Part shown: positions 26,846-35,253 of the stretch, piece after piece
Numbering within the stretch: the first letter of the stretch is position 1
Layout of the letters: each line of letters begins with the position of its first letter
Assembly: GCF_019448085.1 (NCBI RefSeq)
Contig: NZ_JAGFNZ010000002.1
Location: 372,001 to 436,000, forward strand
Source of the DNA: Caproiciproducens faecalis
GTDB taxonomy: Bacteria; Bacillota; Clostridia; Oscillospirales; Acutalibacteraceae
DNA length: 64,000 bases
Direction: 5' to 3'
Program-made: the position numbers and the translations under genes
The notes under the pieces: generated by a model
The model's database searches: none
Seen by the model: the letters and a program-made list of their open reading frames with translations, nothing else
Told to the model about the DNA's origin: nothing

Positions 26846-27931
26846 TTATAGAAAATCATCATATGTATCAATCGATCGTAATTTATAATTAACGTAATGA
26901 TTTAAAGATTTTCTCATTTGTTTCGGACGACAACTTTCGACAAATTCCTTAGAGTGACCCGTTATCATAACAATAGTTGGAGTCGTAATTGATACCTCTA
27001 ACATTTTGCGAATCGCATATTTTTGCATTCCATACGCAGTAAATCTATTTAGTATTATTTCATCAACTGAATTTTCTTTTTCATATTTATTTTTTATCTT
27101 GTTCAATAAATAAGAAAAAGAACTCGTCGGTAAAGTCCCATTTTTTACAAACGGAAGCAAAGGTGCATTTTGATTATCACGACTCAATAAATCTTTTATT
27201 TCTTTGGCTAATGAAAACGGCACTTCTAGCATTATGCTTTGTGTATTTACATCTGTGTTTTTCTTATTTTCTATTTTTAATATCCGTCTCTCCCAATTAA
27301 AGTTGCTTTGCAGAATGCCTGCCATTTTATCAAGGGTAATGCCATATAAAAGCAATAATTTAAGTATTATTGCGACTTGATTATCCTTATAAGAAAATCC
27401 AGATTTAGCGCTTAAAAATTTCACAAAAAAATCATATTGTTGAGTTTGAATAGCTGGATATGATTTTTTTCCTATTAAAGTATATTCATCTTTCTCAATC
27501 TGTTCAACAACATCGTTTTTCAACGCCTTTGAAAAAGGTATGATTTCCCTAAGTGTTGGATTTTTGTATTCTTTAGCCAACACTATTTCATAAAATTGAT
27601 TGAATGCAATGAAAAAATCATCTATTGAACTTTCAGACCTTTCAGTACTATCTAGGTCTGCCCCCTTTGGTCTATTATTTTTAACATAATAAACGGCTGC
27701 GTCAATAATATGTTGTCTATTAAATATAGTATTCCAAAATATGTCTATTTTATTTTGATATGTTGGTTTGATAAATTTATTTTCGATAAATGGAAGAAAA
27801 TAATCCTTGATTTTATAAAGATACACACCCTGTAAACTTTTCTTATTCGATTTTAGATTTGGGTTTAATAAATCTCGATTTCTAATTTCTTGTTCGAATA
27901 GAGAATATAATCTTGCTTGTTCTCCCAACAT
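26846..27931 (-). CDS. Atypical tyrosine-recombinase-like protein
   Basis: The 361-aa protein is AT-rich in coding. The start at 27931 follows TTGGAGG by seven bases; a longer reading to 28000 lacks a site. The C-terminal third recalls a tyrosine recombinase catalytic domain: LLLLYGITLDKMAGI, AYGMQKYAIRKMLEVSITTPTIVMITGHSKEFVES, and a Tyr in LNHYVNYKL near the end. The first catalytic Arg and the usual HxxR box are not evident. It may be a divergent or inactive recombinase or a DNA-binding derivative. It lies beside IS and ParB relics. Confidence 0.55.
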   Translation of the reverse strand: MLGEQARLYSLFEQEIRNRDLLNPNLKSNKKSLQGVYLYKIKDYFLPFIENKFIKPTYQNKIDIFWNTIFNRQHIIDAAVYYVKNNRPKGADLDSTERSESSIDDFFIAFNQFYEIVLAKEYKNPTLREIIPFSKALKNDVVEQIEKDEYTLIGKKSYPAIQTQQYDFFVKFLSAKSGFSYKDNQVAIILKLLLLYGITLDKMAGILQSNFNWERRILKIENKKNTDVNTQSIMLEVPFSLAKEIKDLLSRDNQNAPLLPFVKNGTLPTSSFSYLLNKIKNKYEKENSVDEIILNRFTAYGMQKYAIRKMLEVSITTPTIVMITGHSKEFVESCRPKQMRKSLNHYVNYKLRSIDTYDDFL

Positions 27932-28031
27932 TGCATTCCCTCCAAAACAATTTTTAATATTCAGGGTATGATAATTCACTCTTTTAACATTATATTCCAA
28001 ATTGCAACAATATTCTAGCGCAAATATACAG

Positions 28032-28070
28032 AAAAACAGGCTAAATTCTTAACGAATTTAGCCTGTTTTC
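28032..28070. terminator. Inverted repeat with flanking A/T runs
   Basis: AAACAGGCTAAATT and AATTTAGCCTGTTTT pair around seven bases, with A before and T after. It would terminate plus-strand reading and possibly both directions. Confidence 0.65.
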
Positions 28071-28225
28071 ATAAAATTTTGGTTGCGGAGGTCTGCAACC
28101 CATTGTATGTACTACTTTCACATACCACACAGCAGCTTGATCATCTATACTCCACCAAGCAGAAACCCTCATGGCTCTAGACCCTAAGGTTTTTTGCTGC
28201 CCATTTTTATATTTATAGTTACTAT

Positions 28226-28345
28226 GCATACAACGACCGCCGTATCAAATCAAAACTAAAGGGCTTGCCGCCTGCAATTCACAGATAGCAAACCCTCTCT
28301 GTTGCTCATCTTATTATTGTCTATTTTTCGGGATCACTTGATTGA
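28226..28345 (+). pseudogene. C-terminal fragment of an IS3-family transposase
   Basis: The plus strand encodes AYNDRRIKSKLKGLPPAIHR, a stop, then QTLSVAHLIIVYFSGSLD and a stop. YNxxRIxxKLKGxxPxxxR is the typical end of the IS3-family OrfB integrase domain. Only the last 40 codons survive, with an internal stop. The remainder of 27932-28367 holds a hairpin and no supported gene. Confidence 0.75.
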
Positions 28346-28367
28346 ACTAAATCGGTCAATTTATGAT

Positions 28368-31300
28368 TTATAATTGTACTATAGTCGCAGCTGCAACCGG
28401 TTGTTTCTGAGAGTTAATATAGAACCCAGAAGCTGTACCAACTTTACCAATTGCGGTAGCTCTGAAGAAGTAATCCTTACCGACATCTTTCACAAATTCC
28501 ACTTTGAATGCTGAAGAGGTTCCAGCTACGAAAGTTGGTCTTTCATTTGCTGTCAGTTTGAAAGTATAAGACGCACCAGCTTTTACGTTGAACGGACGAG
28601 TAGTGTCACTCTTCACAGTGGAAGCGGAAGCGCCAACCGTTGCCACCAAAAGCTTTGTACCGTTGACATAAATTCCCGCCTTTGTACCCACGGCACCAAT
28701 AGCGGTAATCTTGTAGTAGTAGTCATTGCCGACCGTCTTTACTAAAGTAACAGTAAAGACTCCCGGTGTGCCTACTACAAATGCTGGCGCAGAACCATTT
28801 GTGCTGGTTATCTTAAATTGATATGCACCATTTACACTGAAGACCATATTGGTATCACTTATAAAAGTCATTCCAGGCGTAGGAGTGATTGATCCGGAAG
28901 AACCGGATCCGCCGCCATTCGAACTAGAACCAGATCTGAATCCAGTTACTGAAACTGTACAGGTAGCCGAATATGAACCGCTTTGGGTTTTCGCAGTAAT
29001 AACTGCCGAACCATTTGATTTTGCAGTTATCTTTCCGTTTGCATCTACAGTAGCAACACTGGCATTGGAACTGGACCAAACGACTGTTTTGTCTGCAGCG
29101 TTAGCAGGTAATACTGTCGCTGTTAATTGACCGGTTGTTGTTCTGTTTGTCAATGCTAAAGTGGTCTTATCCAGAGTAATACCTGAAACATTTACACCAG
29201 AAAGAACTTCAAATTCCGAGAATGAAGTAGTTGTAAACGAACCGGTTGTGCCTGAAATAGTAAGAGGCAATTCTTCGACAGTTCCATCGTGTTTATGATG
29301 AATAACCATATAATGATTTGCTACGTCAAAGCTGCTTGGAAGCGTAAACGAAACTGTCACAGGGAAGCTAAGGTCGTGTATTGCATTACCGTCGTTCGTT
29401 AGTGTCAATTCCAGGACAATAGCAGCACCTGAATTTGTTTCCTGAGATAATTGTTTGAACCCGAAATTGACAACCGGTTTATTACTCGCACTGCCAGAAA
29501 TTCCTGCTGCAAGTAGAAGATTAGAAGCGGTTGGGTTTTTAACTTTCTCCCCATCAGAAATTCCAGTTGTTACAGGAGTAACCGGCTTTAAATGAGCTGT
29601 TTTTTCAAGCAGTTTTTCCAATTTTTCAACTTTGACAGGATCCAGTGCAAGTTTTTCATCGGGGGTCAAACCAGTAACCTGCTCTGTAGCCGCCTTAACA
29701 GAATTTTTCTGTTCTTCGGTCAACGTCTGAGTGTTATTGGAATCAGGTAAATTATTAATCATATTTTCGACATTTTTTATAGATTGAAGTTCAAGCCCAC
29801 TTTGTGCTGCTTCCAAATCTGCTAAAGCATCTGTTACTTCACTTTCAGGTGCATCGGTTTTTTCCTGAATTGATTTTGCATAACCCAATGCTGCTTCAAA
29901 AGCTTCCCAACTAGCCTCGGTATATTTGCTGCTATCAGTTACCGGATAAGCTTTCTCTGCGGCTGCAATTTCCGTTTGCAATGCAGATTTGTCAGCTTTA
30001 TGCTGGAGTCCGCTTTGTGCTGCTTCCAAGTCTGAAAGGGCCTTTGTTAATTCGTCAGAAGTTGCATTAGTTTTTTCCTGAATTGATTTTGCATAACCCA
30101 ATGCTACTTCAAAAGCTTCCCAACTGGCCTCGGTATATTTGCCGCTATCAGTAACCGGATAAGCTTCCTCTGCAGCTGCAATTTCCGTCTGCAGCGCAGA
30201 TTTGTCAGCTTTAAGCTGAAGTTCGCTTTGTGCTGCTTCCAAGTCTGCTAGGGCCTTTGTTATATCGTCAAAAGTTGCATCGGTTTTTTCCTGAATTGAT
30301 ACTGCATATTCCAACGCAGCTTCATAAGTTCCCCAGCTGCCCTCGGTATATTTGCCGCTATCAGTTAACGGATAAGCTTCCTCTGCGGCTGCAATTGCAG
30401 TCTGCAAAGCAGCCTTGTCCACTTTGACAAACTCAAGTCCACTTCTTGCAGACTCTAAATTAGCTATAGCCTTAGTAACTTCGTCAGCAGATGAAGTTGC
30501 GTTTTCATACACATCTTGGGCTATTTTAATTGCGTACTTGAGGGCTGACCAACTATCAGGTGTGTAATTATTCTCATTCAAGCTTTTCGCCTGTTCAATT
30601 ACGTCTTTTAGTGTTCCCCTGTCAGCTTCTCTAGCTATTGGAACGAGTTTGGAGATTGCTGTCTCCAACATGTTTAATGCTAAGGAAACTTCACTATCAG
30701 CTGCTGTAGGATTATCATATACATTCTTTGCATTGTCAAGGGCAGCTTTGAGTTCGGATTTCTTCCAACTGTTTAGAGTATAGTCATCTTCCTGTAACCC
30801 CTCAGTTTGCTCAATCAAAGCTTCTAACGAGCATTTATCTGATTCTGTCGCTAAAAGTTGCAGATTTTGAATGGCATTTTCCAGACAATTTTGAGCTTTC
30901 TCTACATCATCCGCGCCAACATAAAAGTTGTCATCTATCTCCTTAGCTTGCTGTAATGCAGATTTAAAAGAGGACCAACTTACTAATGTGTAGTCACTTT
31001 CCTTCAGTGATTCTGCATCTGAGATAATATCTTCCAAAGCAGTTTTATCAATCTTATCTTTCGCTGTTAATTTACAGGTATCAATCACCGATCCATCCAT
31101 ACTGTAAGCTGTAATTGTAAGATTTTTATCATCTACAGAGCCAGTAATATAAGTCCTAATTTCCTTGTCTGACTGTACATATTCATATATATTACTATCA
31201 GCAGCAATATCATAGGTTTTCTCTGCTGTATGTCCGGCTGAAATATATACCGTTCCATTAGTCACTTTTTCGCCCTCTATCAAAGGGTATGTTCTTCCAT

Positions 31301-34300
31301 AGGAATGGTCATGACCGCTGAAAACGACATCGATTCCTAGCTGGTCGCACACCTGAGGAAGTAAACGATTAAATATAGAATTGGAATCAGCAGGATTTTT
31401 GTTATATGTTGGTTGATGTGTAGCTAGAATATTCCAGGTCTTGTTGGCTGCGCGAACATCATCTCGTAACCATTCCAATTCTTGATTCATTGTTGCTTCA
31501 CTGTCGGTCCAACCAATTACAGAAATGTGCATATTACCATAGTTTGTAGAGTAGCACCCATTTTTGTTGACAATTGGTCCGTTGTGCGGAGTTCCATAAA
31601 TCGTGCTTCCTTTTGTTCCGTCATCCCCTTGATATTCATGATTTCCTAATACATGAATTGTATCAATCGAATTGAACACTTGGTGTGAATTGAGCATTTG
31701 TAAAGTATTATCAATTTGGCTGAATACCTGCTCATCATCTACAAAATCGCCAACATGAATGGAAAACGATGGCAGCTTTGAAGAATTTTCGATACGAGAC
31801 AGGACATTACTAAGATCATCTAATCCACCTGTATCCGTAGACTGAGTATCCCCAAAAACATTAAAAGAAAGTTGGGTAGTACCTGAATCAGTAGTAAAGT
31901 TTTGTACATCGGACCAATTAGTCCCGTCTCCAACCCGATATGTGTATTCAGTACCAGAATCCAACCCCGTAACTACCACAGAATTTTCTCTGACTGCACT
32001 ACCATCGGAATCATAATTGAGAATAAAAGAAGTCCCGGTTATTTGTTGAAATGCTTTTTCTTTGTCTGCTTTGTATTGTGAGCTCTTTGCAAATTCTATT
32101 ACAGGAACTTCCGCACTTTCAAGGGGATTACTCATCCAAGTTATTGATTTTTCCGTTGTTGGGTCTTCTGTTGTTCCAAGCAATATATTGCTTGGAATTT
32201 TATCCTTTACGGGATTATAGCTCTGTGCTGAAAACGGGAATGAGAACTCCCCATCTTTCTCTGCCTGAAGAAAAACTTTTTGTAAAGAAGAGGTTATCTT
32301 AGCACTCGCCAGTACGCCATTCTGATCAGTCAATCCCAAGTCAACGGAAGTATCATTATTACTTGTCATGATGACCTTTGCATCTGGAACTGCAAAGCCT
32401 GCCTGATCGGTGACTAAGATTTTCCCATCTTTTCCAACAATGGAATCCAGCATTTTTATACAATATGAGCTAACTACATTGATATCTTGAGGTTCCGAAG
32501 AAAATGTTAGGCTAAAGTCCTCCCCTGGGTCAGTTCTGTAAATTACAGAAGATTTCTCCATACTATATGTCAGTTTACTGCCCAAGAGTGTGCCTTTCGG
32601 TACATTGATGGTGATATTTGCAAGATTCAAGCTCGTTTGATCTTTAGTAACATTCGATGTATTAACATTTAGGTTTAGCAAGCCTGTATTGGGATCATAA
32701 GTGTAACTACTGCCATTTTGAACAGACTGCTCAAATGCAACTTCAGAAACTGGGAAACCCGGAGTCAGTTGAATTCTCGCATTGACTCCGCTTAATGTGG
32801 ATGCATTCTCTGTACATAGGGATAAATGATAGCTTTGTCCTAAAAGTGCCTGATCTTCACTTTGTGTCAATTCTACTCCTGAGCCTGAGTCTGTATCAAC
32901 TGTGAAGTATACGTCCTTTTTAGCTTCGTTGCCAAAGTTATCGTGAGTATCTACCGTAACCTTATGAATCCCATCAGTCCAATTCAATCCTTTTATACTC
33001 AGGGTGCCATCATTTTCACTGTATGAAAAGTGGCTCTTATCCTTGGAGTAGTCCTTTCCATCCACTAATAATATAGAGGTATTCCAATTGATTCCTGTAG
33101 CATATTTGTCTGTCAAGTCATCCTTAACAGATGCGGTGATATCGACCTGACTCTGGGTGTAAGTTTCTCCATCAATGTTTACGCTGTTGATTATTGGTAA
33201 AGTATTATCATCATTAGAAGCACCGTACACTGCCCTAACATTATCAACATAAATACTCCCCTTGGTCATTGGACCGGGATTTCCAGACTTTAATGACATC
33301 ATACGGATCATTTGCTTTGGATAAGTTTTGAATGGGCCAACATAACTGCTTGGAATTGGTGCCTCAACATATTTCCAGCCAGTCCAGTTTATTCCCACTC
33401 CTTCATCTGTAAAGTTAATGGGTTTTTGTATTGAGCCCGAGCTCGAATCGTATAGGTACATTCTCAGCCAATAGCCTTTGGCTTCCGGTGTGGCATATAC
33501 CCATGCTCCGATAGCTGTAGGCATACCTGAAATATCCTTGCTGGCCGCTGGGCCGGCATATACTCCAAGAGTAGTATTGGGTTGTCCTTTTGTACAATCA
33601 AAATCAATCTTTAGTGAGTTCTTTCCAAACCGGACGAAATCCGCATCATTTGATAGGGAAATTTGCGAAACCTCTCCTCTACCAGCAGTTGACGCGGCCC
33701 AATCATCTAAACCATTTTCAAAATCATACAATACAACAGGCATTTGTCCAACAATTAATTTTATTGAAGCAGATAATTTTGTTCCAGATAGGCTTGCTGT
33801 TACTGTCCCGGTAAATGAAGTATCGGATGTCGTCAGGATGTTGTGTTCATCAACGGAACCTAGTTTAGGGTCAATATTCCATTGAACATCCCCTTGATGT
33901 AAAATTACATCTCTCCCTTGATATCTTGATATCAATCCCAAGTCCTGTTCAGAATTTAATTTTAAACTTAAACTGGATTGCAAAAAATGAATATCATCTG
34001 GAATCGCAAATTCAATGTTGGTTGTTCCAACAATTTGATTATTGTAACTTAGATTAACCTGAGTTGAACCGGTTTTGCCATTTGAAGTCAATAACCCATT
34101 TTCGTCTATTGTCCCAAAACTTGAATCACTTATTGACCATTTAAGCCCTGACGTAGGTAAACTCGCAGGCGCGCCGGAATAATCGAGTCCTACCGCTTTC
34201 ATCTGAACCGCTGACTTAGGACTATAAGTTTTATCTTGTGGAGTAATAGAGGCGGAAAAAAATTTTCCATCTGAATCACTATTTGAAACAATCAAAATGG

Positions 34301-35150
34301 AGTTTGCTACTTTACGCTCATGCCCGTCCGATGGACTGTTTTTACAGGACAAGTTGGTCTCGCCCGGGGTTCTTGAAACATAAGTCGAAGATCCGCCACC
34401 ATCAAGCATAAGCGCCTGAGTGGCACCTTCTTCAACCAGTAATTTTGCCAAATCAGACAACCTAATTCCAGTTGAATAAGGATATTGCGCTCCATCAATG
34501 CATAGGAAAAAAACAGAGTTGTCGTTTCGTATTCCGACAGCAGTACACGGATACATAATATCATCATATGTCTGGGCAATCCCATTTTTCACTAAAAGCC
34601 TTGGGCCACCAATGGCTTCTTTTAAGTTACCTTTTATAGATGAATATGTAGCGGCGTCTCCAATAACCGGTGTTCCATCTTTTTTAATACCGAAAAAGCA
34701 TTCATTAGCTTTGTTCGTGTGAATTTCTCTTCCGTTCTTTATTACTGTTCCTTGGGGTTCACCTGTAGCCATGTTATAATAATCGCCATTGACTGCAGCA
34801 ATGACCTTCTTCCCATTTTTAATGGCTGCATTTGCCTGATCGCGGACAGTTTGCATACTGTAGCTGTCTCCGTCGTTTGGAGTACCTGCAATTATGTCCG
34901 CTTTTTGACTGGATAAATCAACATCCACGCCAAAGCATTCAGTACGATACCCTTGAGAATTTATAAAAGTTAAACGGCTTTCCTGAATATCCGGAGCCAG
35001 TGTTGTCATGGATTGTCTAATAAGCGATCTCATCACAGATGAGCTGTCTAAAGTCTCAAACGCCTGTGCAGGAATTAAACTTGATACTTGGATAACAGAT
35101 AAAAAAGTGGCGATAAAAGAAATCCAAAATTTGTTGAATTTTGATCTCAT
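28368..35150 (-). CDS. Giant secreted phosphodiester glycosidase-metallophosphatase-FIVAR protein
   Basis: The 2260-aa protein follows GGAGAAATTAAC. A signal peptide ends near residue 30 (AQA). A phosphodiester glycosidase (NAGPA-like) domain spans about 60-290 (NGDYYN, LMLDGGGSSTYV). Ig-like and carbohydrate-binding-like segments follow (YDFENGLDDWA near 473), then a cohesin-like part (about 750-890). A purple-acid-phosphatase-like Fn3 and metallophosphatase run about 985-1330 (GDTQS, HVGDFVDD, LGNHEY, ATHQPTY, SGHDHSYGRTYPL). Six FIVAR repeats span about 1365-1787, followed by a Big_2 domain near 1983 and two C-terminal repeats of about 80 residues. No LPXTG motif or S-layer-homology domain is seen. 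It probably trims phosphodiester-linked glycans outside the cell. Confidence 0.9.
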   Translation of the reverse strand: MRSKFNKFWISFIATFLSVIQVSSLIPAQAFETLDSSSVMRSLIRQSMTTLAPDIQESRLTFINSQGYRTECFGVDVDLSSQKADIIAGTPNDGDSYSMQTVRDQANAAIKNGKKVIAAVNGDYYNMATGEPQGTVIKNGREIHTNKANECFFGIKKDGTPVIGDAATYSSIKGNLKEAIGGPRLLVKNGIAQTYDDIMYPCTAVGIRNDNSVFFLCIDGAQYPYSTGIRLSDLAKLLVEEGATQALMLDGGGSSTYVSRTPGETNLSCKNSPSDGHERKVANSILIVSNSDSDGKFFSASITPQDKTYSPKSAVQMKAVGLDYSGAPASLPTSGLKWSISDSSFGTIDENGLLTSNGKTGSTQVNLSYNNQIVGTTNIEFAIPDDIHFLQSSLSLKLNSEQDLGLISRYQGRDVILHQGDVQWNIDPKLGSVDEHNILTTSDTSFTGTVTASLSGTKLSASIKLIVGQMPVVLYDFENGLDDWAASTAGRGEVSQISLSNDADFVRFGKNSLKIDFDCTKGQPNTTLGVYAGPAASKDISGMPTAIGAWVYATPEAKGYWLRMYLYDSSSGSIQKPINFTDEGVGINWTGWKYVEAPIPSSYVGPFKTYPKQMIRMMSLKSGNPGPMTKGSIYVDNVRAVYGASNDDNTLPIINSVNIDGETYTQSQVDITASVKDDLTDKYATGINWNTSILLVDGKDYSKDKSHFSYSENDGTLSIKGLNWTDGIHKVTVDTHDNFGNEAKKDVYFTVDTDSGSGVELTQSEDQALLGQSYHLSLCTENASTLSGVNARIQLTPGFPVSEVAFEQSVQNGSSYTYDPNTGLLNLNVNTSNVTKDQTSLNLANITINVPKGTLLGSKLTYSMEKSSVIYRTDPGEDFSLTFSSEPQDINVVSSYCIKMLDSIVGKDGKILVTDQAGFAVPDAKVIMTSNNDTSVDLGLTDQNGVLASAKITSSLQKVFLQAEKDGEFSFPFSAQSYNPVKDKIPSNILLGTTEDPTTEKSITWMSNPLESAEVPVIEFAKSSQYKADKEKAFQQITGTSFILNYDSDGSAVRENSVVVTGLDSGTEYTYRVGDGTNWSDVQNFTTDSGTTQLSFNVFGDTQSTDTGGLDDLSNVLSRIENSSKLPSFSIHVGDFVDDEQVFSQIDNTLQMLNSHQVFNSIDTIHVLGNHEYQGDDGTKGSTIYGTPHNGPIVNKNGCYSTNYGNMHISVIGWTDSEATMNQELEWLRDDVRAANKTWNILATHQPTYNKNPADSNSIFNRLLPQVCDQLGIDVVFSGHDHSYGRTYPLIEGEKVTNGTVYISAGHTAEKTYDIAADSNIYEYVQSDKEIRTYITGSVDDKNLTITAYSMDGSVIDTCKLTAKDKIDKTALEDIISDAESLKESDYTLVSWSSFKSALQQAKEIDDNFYVGADDVEKAQNCLENAIQNLQLLATESDKCSLEALIEQTEGLQEDDYTLNSWKKSELKAALDNAKNVYDNPTAADSEVSLALNMLETAISKLVPIAREADRGTLKDVIEQAKSLNENNYTPDSWSALKYAIKIAQDVYENATSSADEVTKAIANLESARSGLEFVKVDKAALQTAIAAAEEAYPLTDSGKYTEGSWGTYEAALEYAVSIQEKTDATFDDITKALADLEAAQSELQLKADKSALQTEIAAAEEAYPVTDSGKYTEASWEAFEVALGYAKSIQEKTNATSDELTKALSDLEAAQSGLQHKADKSALQTEIAAAEKAYPVTDSSKYTEASWEAFEAALGYAKSIQEKTDAPESEVTDALADLEAAQSGLELQSIKNVENMINNLPDSNNTQTLTEEQKNSVKAATEQVTGLTPDEKLALDPVKVEKLEKLLEKTAHLKPVTPVTTGISDGEKVKNPTASNLLLAAGISGSASNKPVVNFGFKQLSQETNSGAAIVLELTLTNDGNAIHDLSFPVTVSFTLPSSFDVANHYMVIHHKHDGTVEELPLTISGTTGSFTTTSFSEFEVLSGVNVSGITLDKTTLALTNRTTTGQLTATVLPANAADKTVVWSSSNASVATVDANGKITAKSNGSAVITAKTQSGSYSATCTVSVTGFRSGSSSNGGGSGSSGSITPTPGMTFISDTNMVFSVNGAYQFKITSTNGSAPAFVVGTPGVFTVTLVKTVGNDYYYKITAIGAVGTKAGIYVNGTKLLVATVGASASTVKSDTTRPFNVKAGASYTFKLTANERPTFVAGTSSAFKVEFVKDVGKDYFFRATAIGKVGTASGFYINSQKQPVAAATIVQL
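28375..29371 (-). repeat. 3' module shared with the 926-aa surface gene, copy 1
   Basis: This roughly 1-kb block is nearly identical to 35258-36254 (constant offset 6883). I see about ten substitutions in the outer half and none by eye between about 28850 and 29371. It encodes the Big_2 domain, a Ser/Gly linker and the two C-terminal repeats. Confidence 0.92.
29790..31055 (-). repeat. Six tandem FIVAR repeats in the 2260-aa protein
   Basis: Units of about 70 codons follow the pattern DKxALxxxIxxAE, KYTExSWxxxExALxYA, TKALADLEAAQSGL. The last three units are highly alike at DNA level, while the first three have diverged. The newest duplications therefore lie toward the C terminus. Confidence 0.88.
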
Positions 35151-35196
35151 GTTAATTTCTCCTCTCGAGAAATATTTATCTTATAATAATAATTTA

Positions 35197-35233
35197 CCGA
35201 AAAGGGCAGTTCAAGCTTCTGCTCAAACTGCCC
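35197..35233 (-). terminator. Intrinsic terminator after the 926-aa surface gene
   Basis: GGGCAGTTTGAGC pairs with GCTTGAACTGCCC around TTCT-type loop bases, followed on the minus strand by TTTTCGG. The 2260-aa gene starts 47 bases further on, so readthrough or a separate promoter is needed. Confidence 0.85.
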
Positions 35234-35253
35234 CCACAGTATTTTGTAACTCT

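Noticed and set aside
28041-28229. Short minus-strand reading of 62 codons with several Trp residues
   Set aside because: It crosses a hairpin and the tRNA-like 12-mer, has no ribosome site and matches no family I know.
28849-29130. CRISPR or plus-strand gene at the duplicated blocks (28849 and 35732)
   Set aside because: The identical 93-codon plus readings only reflect the duplicated 3' ends of the surface genes. No short spaced repeats are present.
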